Origin: JAMCUI01 sp964520615
Lineage (GTDB): Bacteria > Patescibacteriota > Microgenomatia > 2-02-FULL-39-11
Direction: 5' to 3'
NCBI GenBank assembly: GCA_964520615.1
Contig: CAZFNL010000049.1
Span: 1 to 5,220, forward strand
DNA length: 5,220 bases
Shown here: in pieces, positions 4,939-5,220 of the stretch
How the letters are laid out: the number at the start of each line of letters is the position of its first letter
How positions within the stretch are numbered: the first letter of the stretch is position 1
The notes under the pieces: generated by a model
Told to the model about the DNA's origin: nothing
The model's input: the letters and a program-made list of their open reading frames with translations, nothing else
Databases searched by the model: none
Translations under genes and position numbers: made by a program

Positions 4939-5220
4939 TTACCTTTTCTCGAAGTATAGCGTCACTGTGGATGTGACTGTTTGTGTTCCCGGCTCGATTT
5001 GCGGACCTCCACCTCCCAGACCGACTTTCGGTGCTGCAGAAGACAATCCATAATCATAATTTACCGGCTGACCGGGATTGGATTCCACTATATTTGTAAT
5101 TTTACCCAATGAAATACCAAGATTCTGCGCCAGTTTTTGCGCCTGGTCTTTGGCATTTTGGATAGCCTTATCCCGGGCTTCTTCCCTGAATTTTTCGGGG
5201 TTATCAACCGTAAAACGTGT
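4939..5220 (-). CDS. SIMPL domain (DUF541, YggE-like) protein, C-terminal part
   Basis: Ninety-three codons plus TAA (4941-4939) are visible; the N-terminal part, more than half of a usual 220-250 residue member, lies beyond the window edge. The fragment shows the family's helix-strand pattern: FREEARDKAIQNAKDQAQKL and AQNLGISLGKITNIVES, a Gly-rich loop (APKVGLGGGGP), and the closing strand IEPGTQTVTSTVTLYFEK. SIMPL proteins are usually exported or periplasmic and are linked in some bacteria to oxidative stress or signalling, but the biochemical role is not settled. It lies upstream of, and in the same direction as, the Cys-rich gene, which however has its own promoter. Confidence 0.9.
   Translation of the reverse strand, partial: TRFTVDNPEKFREEARDKAIQNAKDQAQKLAQNLGISLGKITNIVESNPGQPVNYDYGLSSAAPKVGLGGGGPQIEPGTQTVTSTVTLYFEKR

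Overview
The window looks like part of a compact bacterial genome of the Candidate Phyla Radiation type, most like Microgenomates (OP11). This is inference. It rests on secreted proteins built from Pro/Thr linkers, Cys-containing beta-rich segments and a terminal dockerin, on a SIMPL protein and single-domain enzymes, and on genes that mostly lack a strong Shine-Dalgarno sequence. TGA ends at least five of the reading frames, so the code is standard (table 11), not the UGA=Gly code of Gracilibacteria/SR1.

Positions 1-192 hold a likely intrinsic terminator for an upstream gene (30-78) and then a good sigma70-type promoter (151-179). Positions 193-3182 form a plus-strand secretion module: a membrane-anchored SurA/parvulin-like foldase (258-1205), then one nucleotide later a large secreted multidomain protein (1207-3182) with a signal peptide, Pro/Thr linkers and a C-terminal dockerin. 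This module is damaged in the sequence as given. The foldase starts at TTG where its expected N-terminus lies in another frame. The large protein has a frame change near 1380-1400 and an in-frame TGA at 1638-1640, yet remains open to 3182 afterwards.

Positions 3248-4047 are a small enzyme pair with a 4-nt overlap: a stand-alone LigD-type 3'-phosphoesterase domain and a pterin-4a-carbinolamine dehydratase (PCD). The second gene runs 28 nt into the end of a convergent minus-strand gene.

Positions 4020-5220 are minus strand: a Cys-rich, Pro/Thr-linked exported protein (4020-4850) whose promoter sits so close to its ATG that the transcript is probably leaderless, preceded by the C-terminal part of a SIMPL/DUF541 protein (4939-5220) that runs off the window. 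No RNA gene, CRISPR array or insertion sequence was seen. The only uncovered stretches are shorter than 200 bases.
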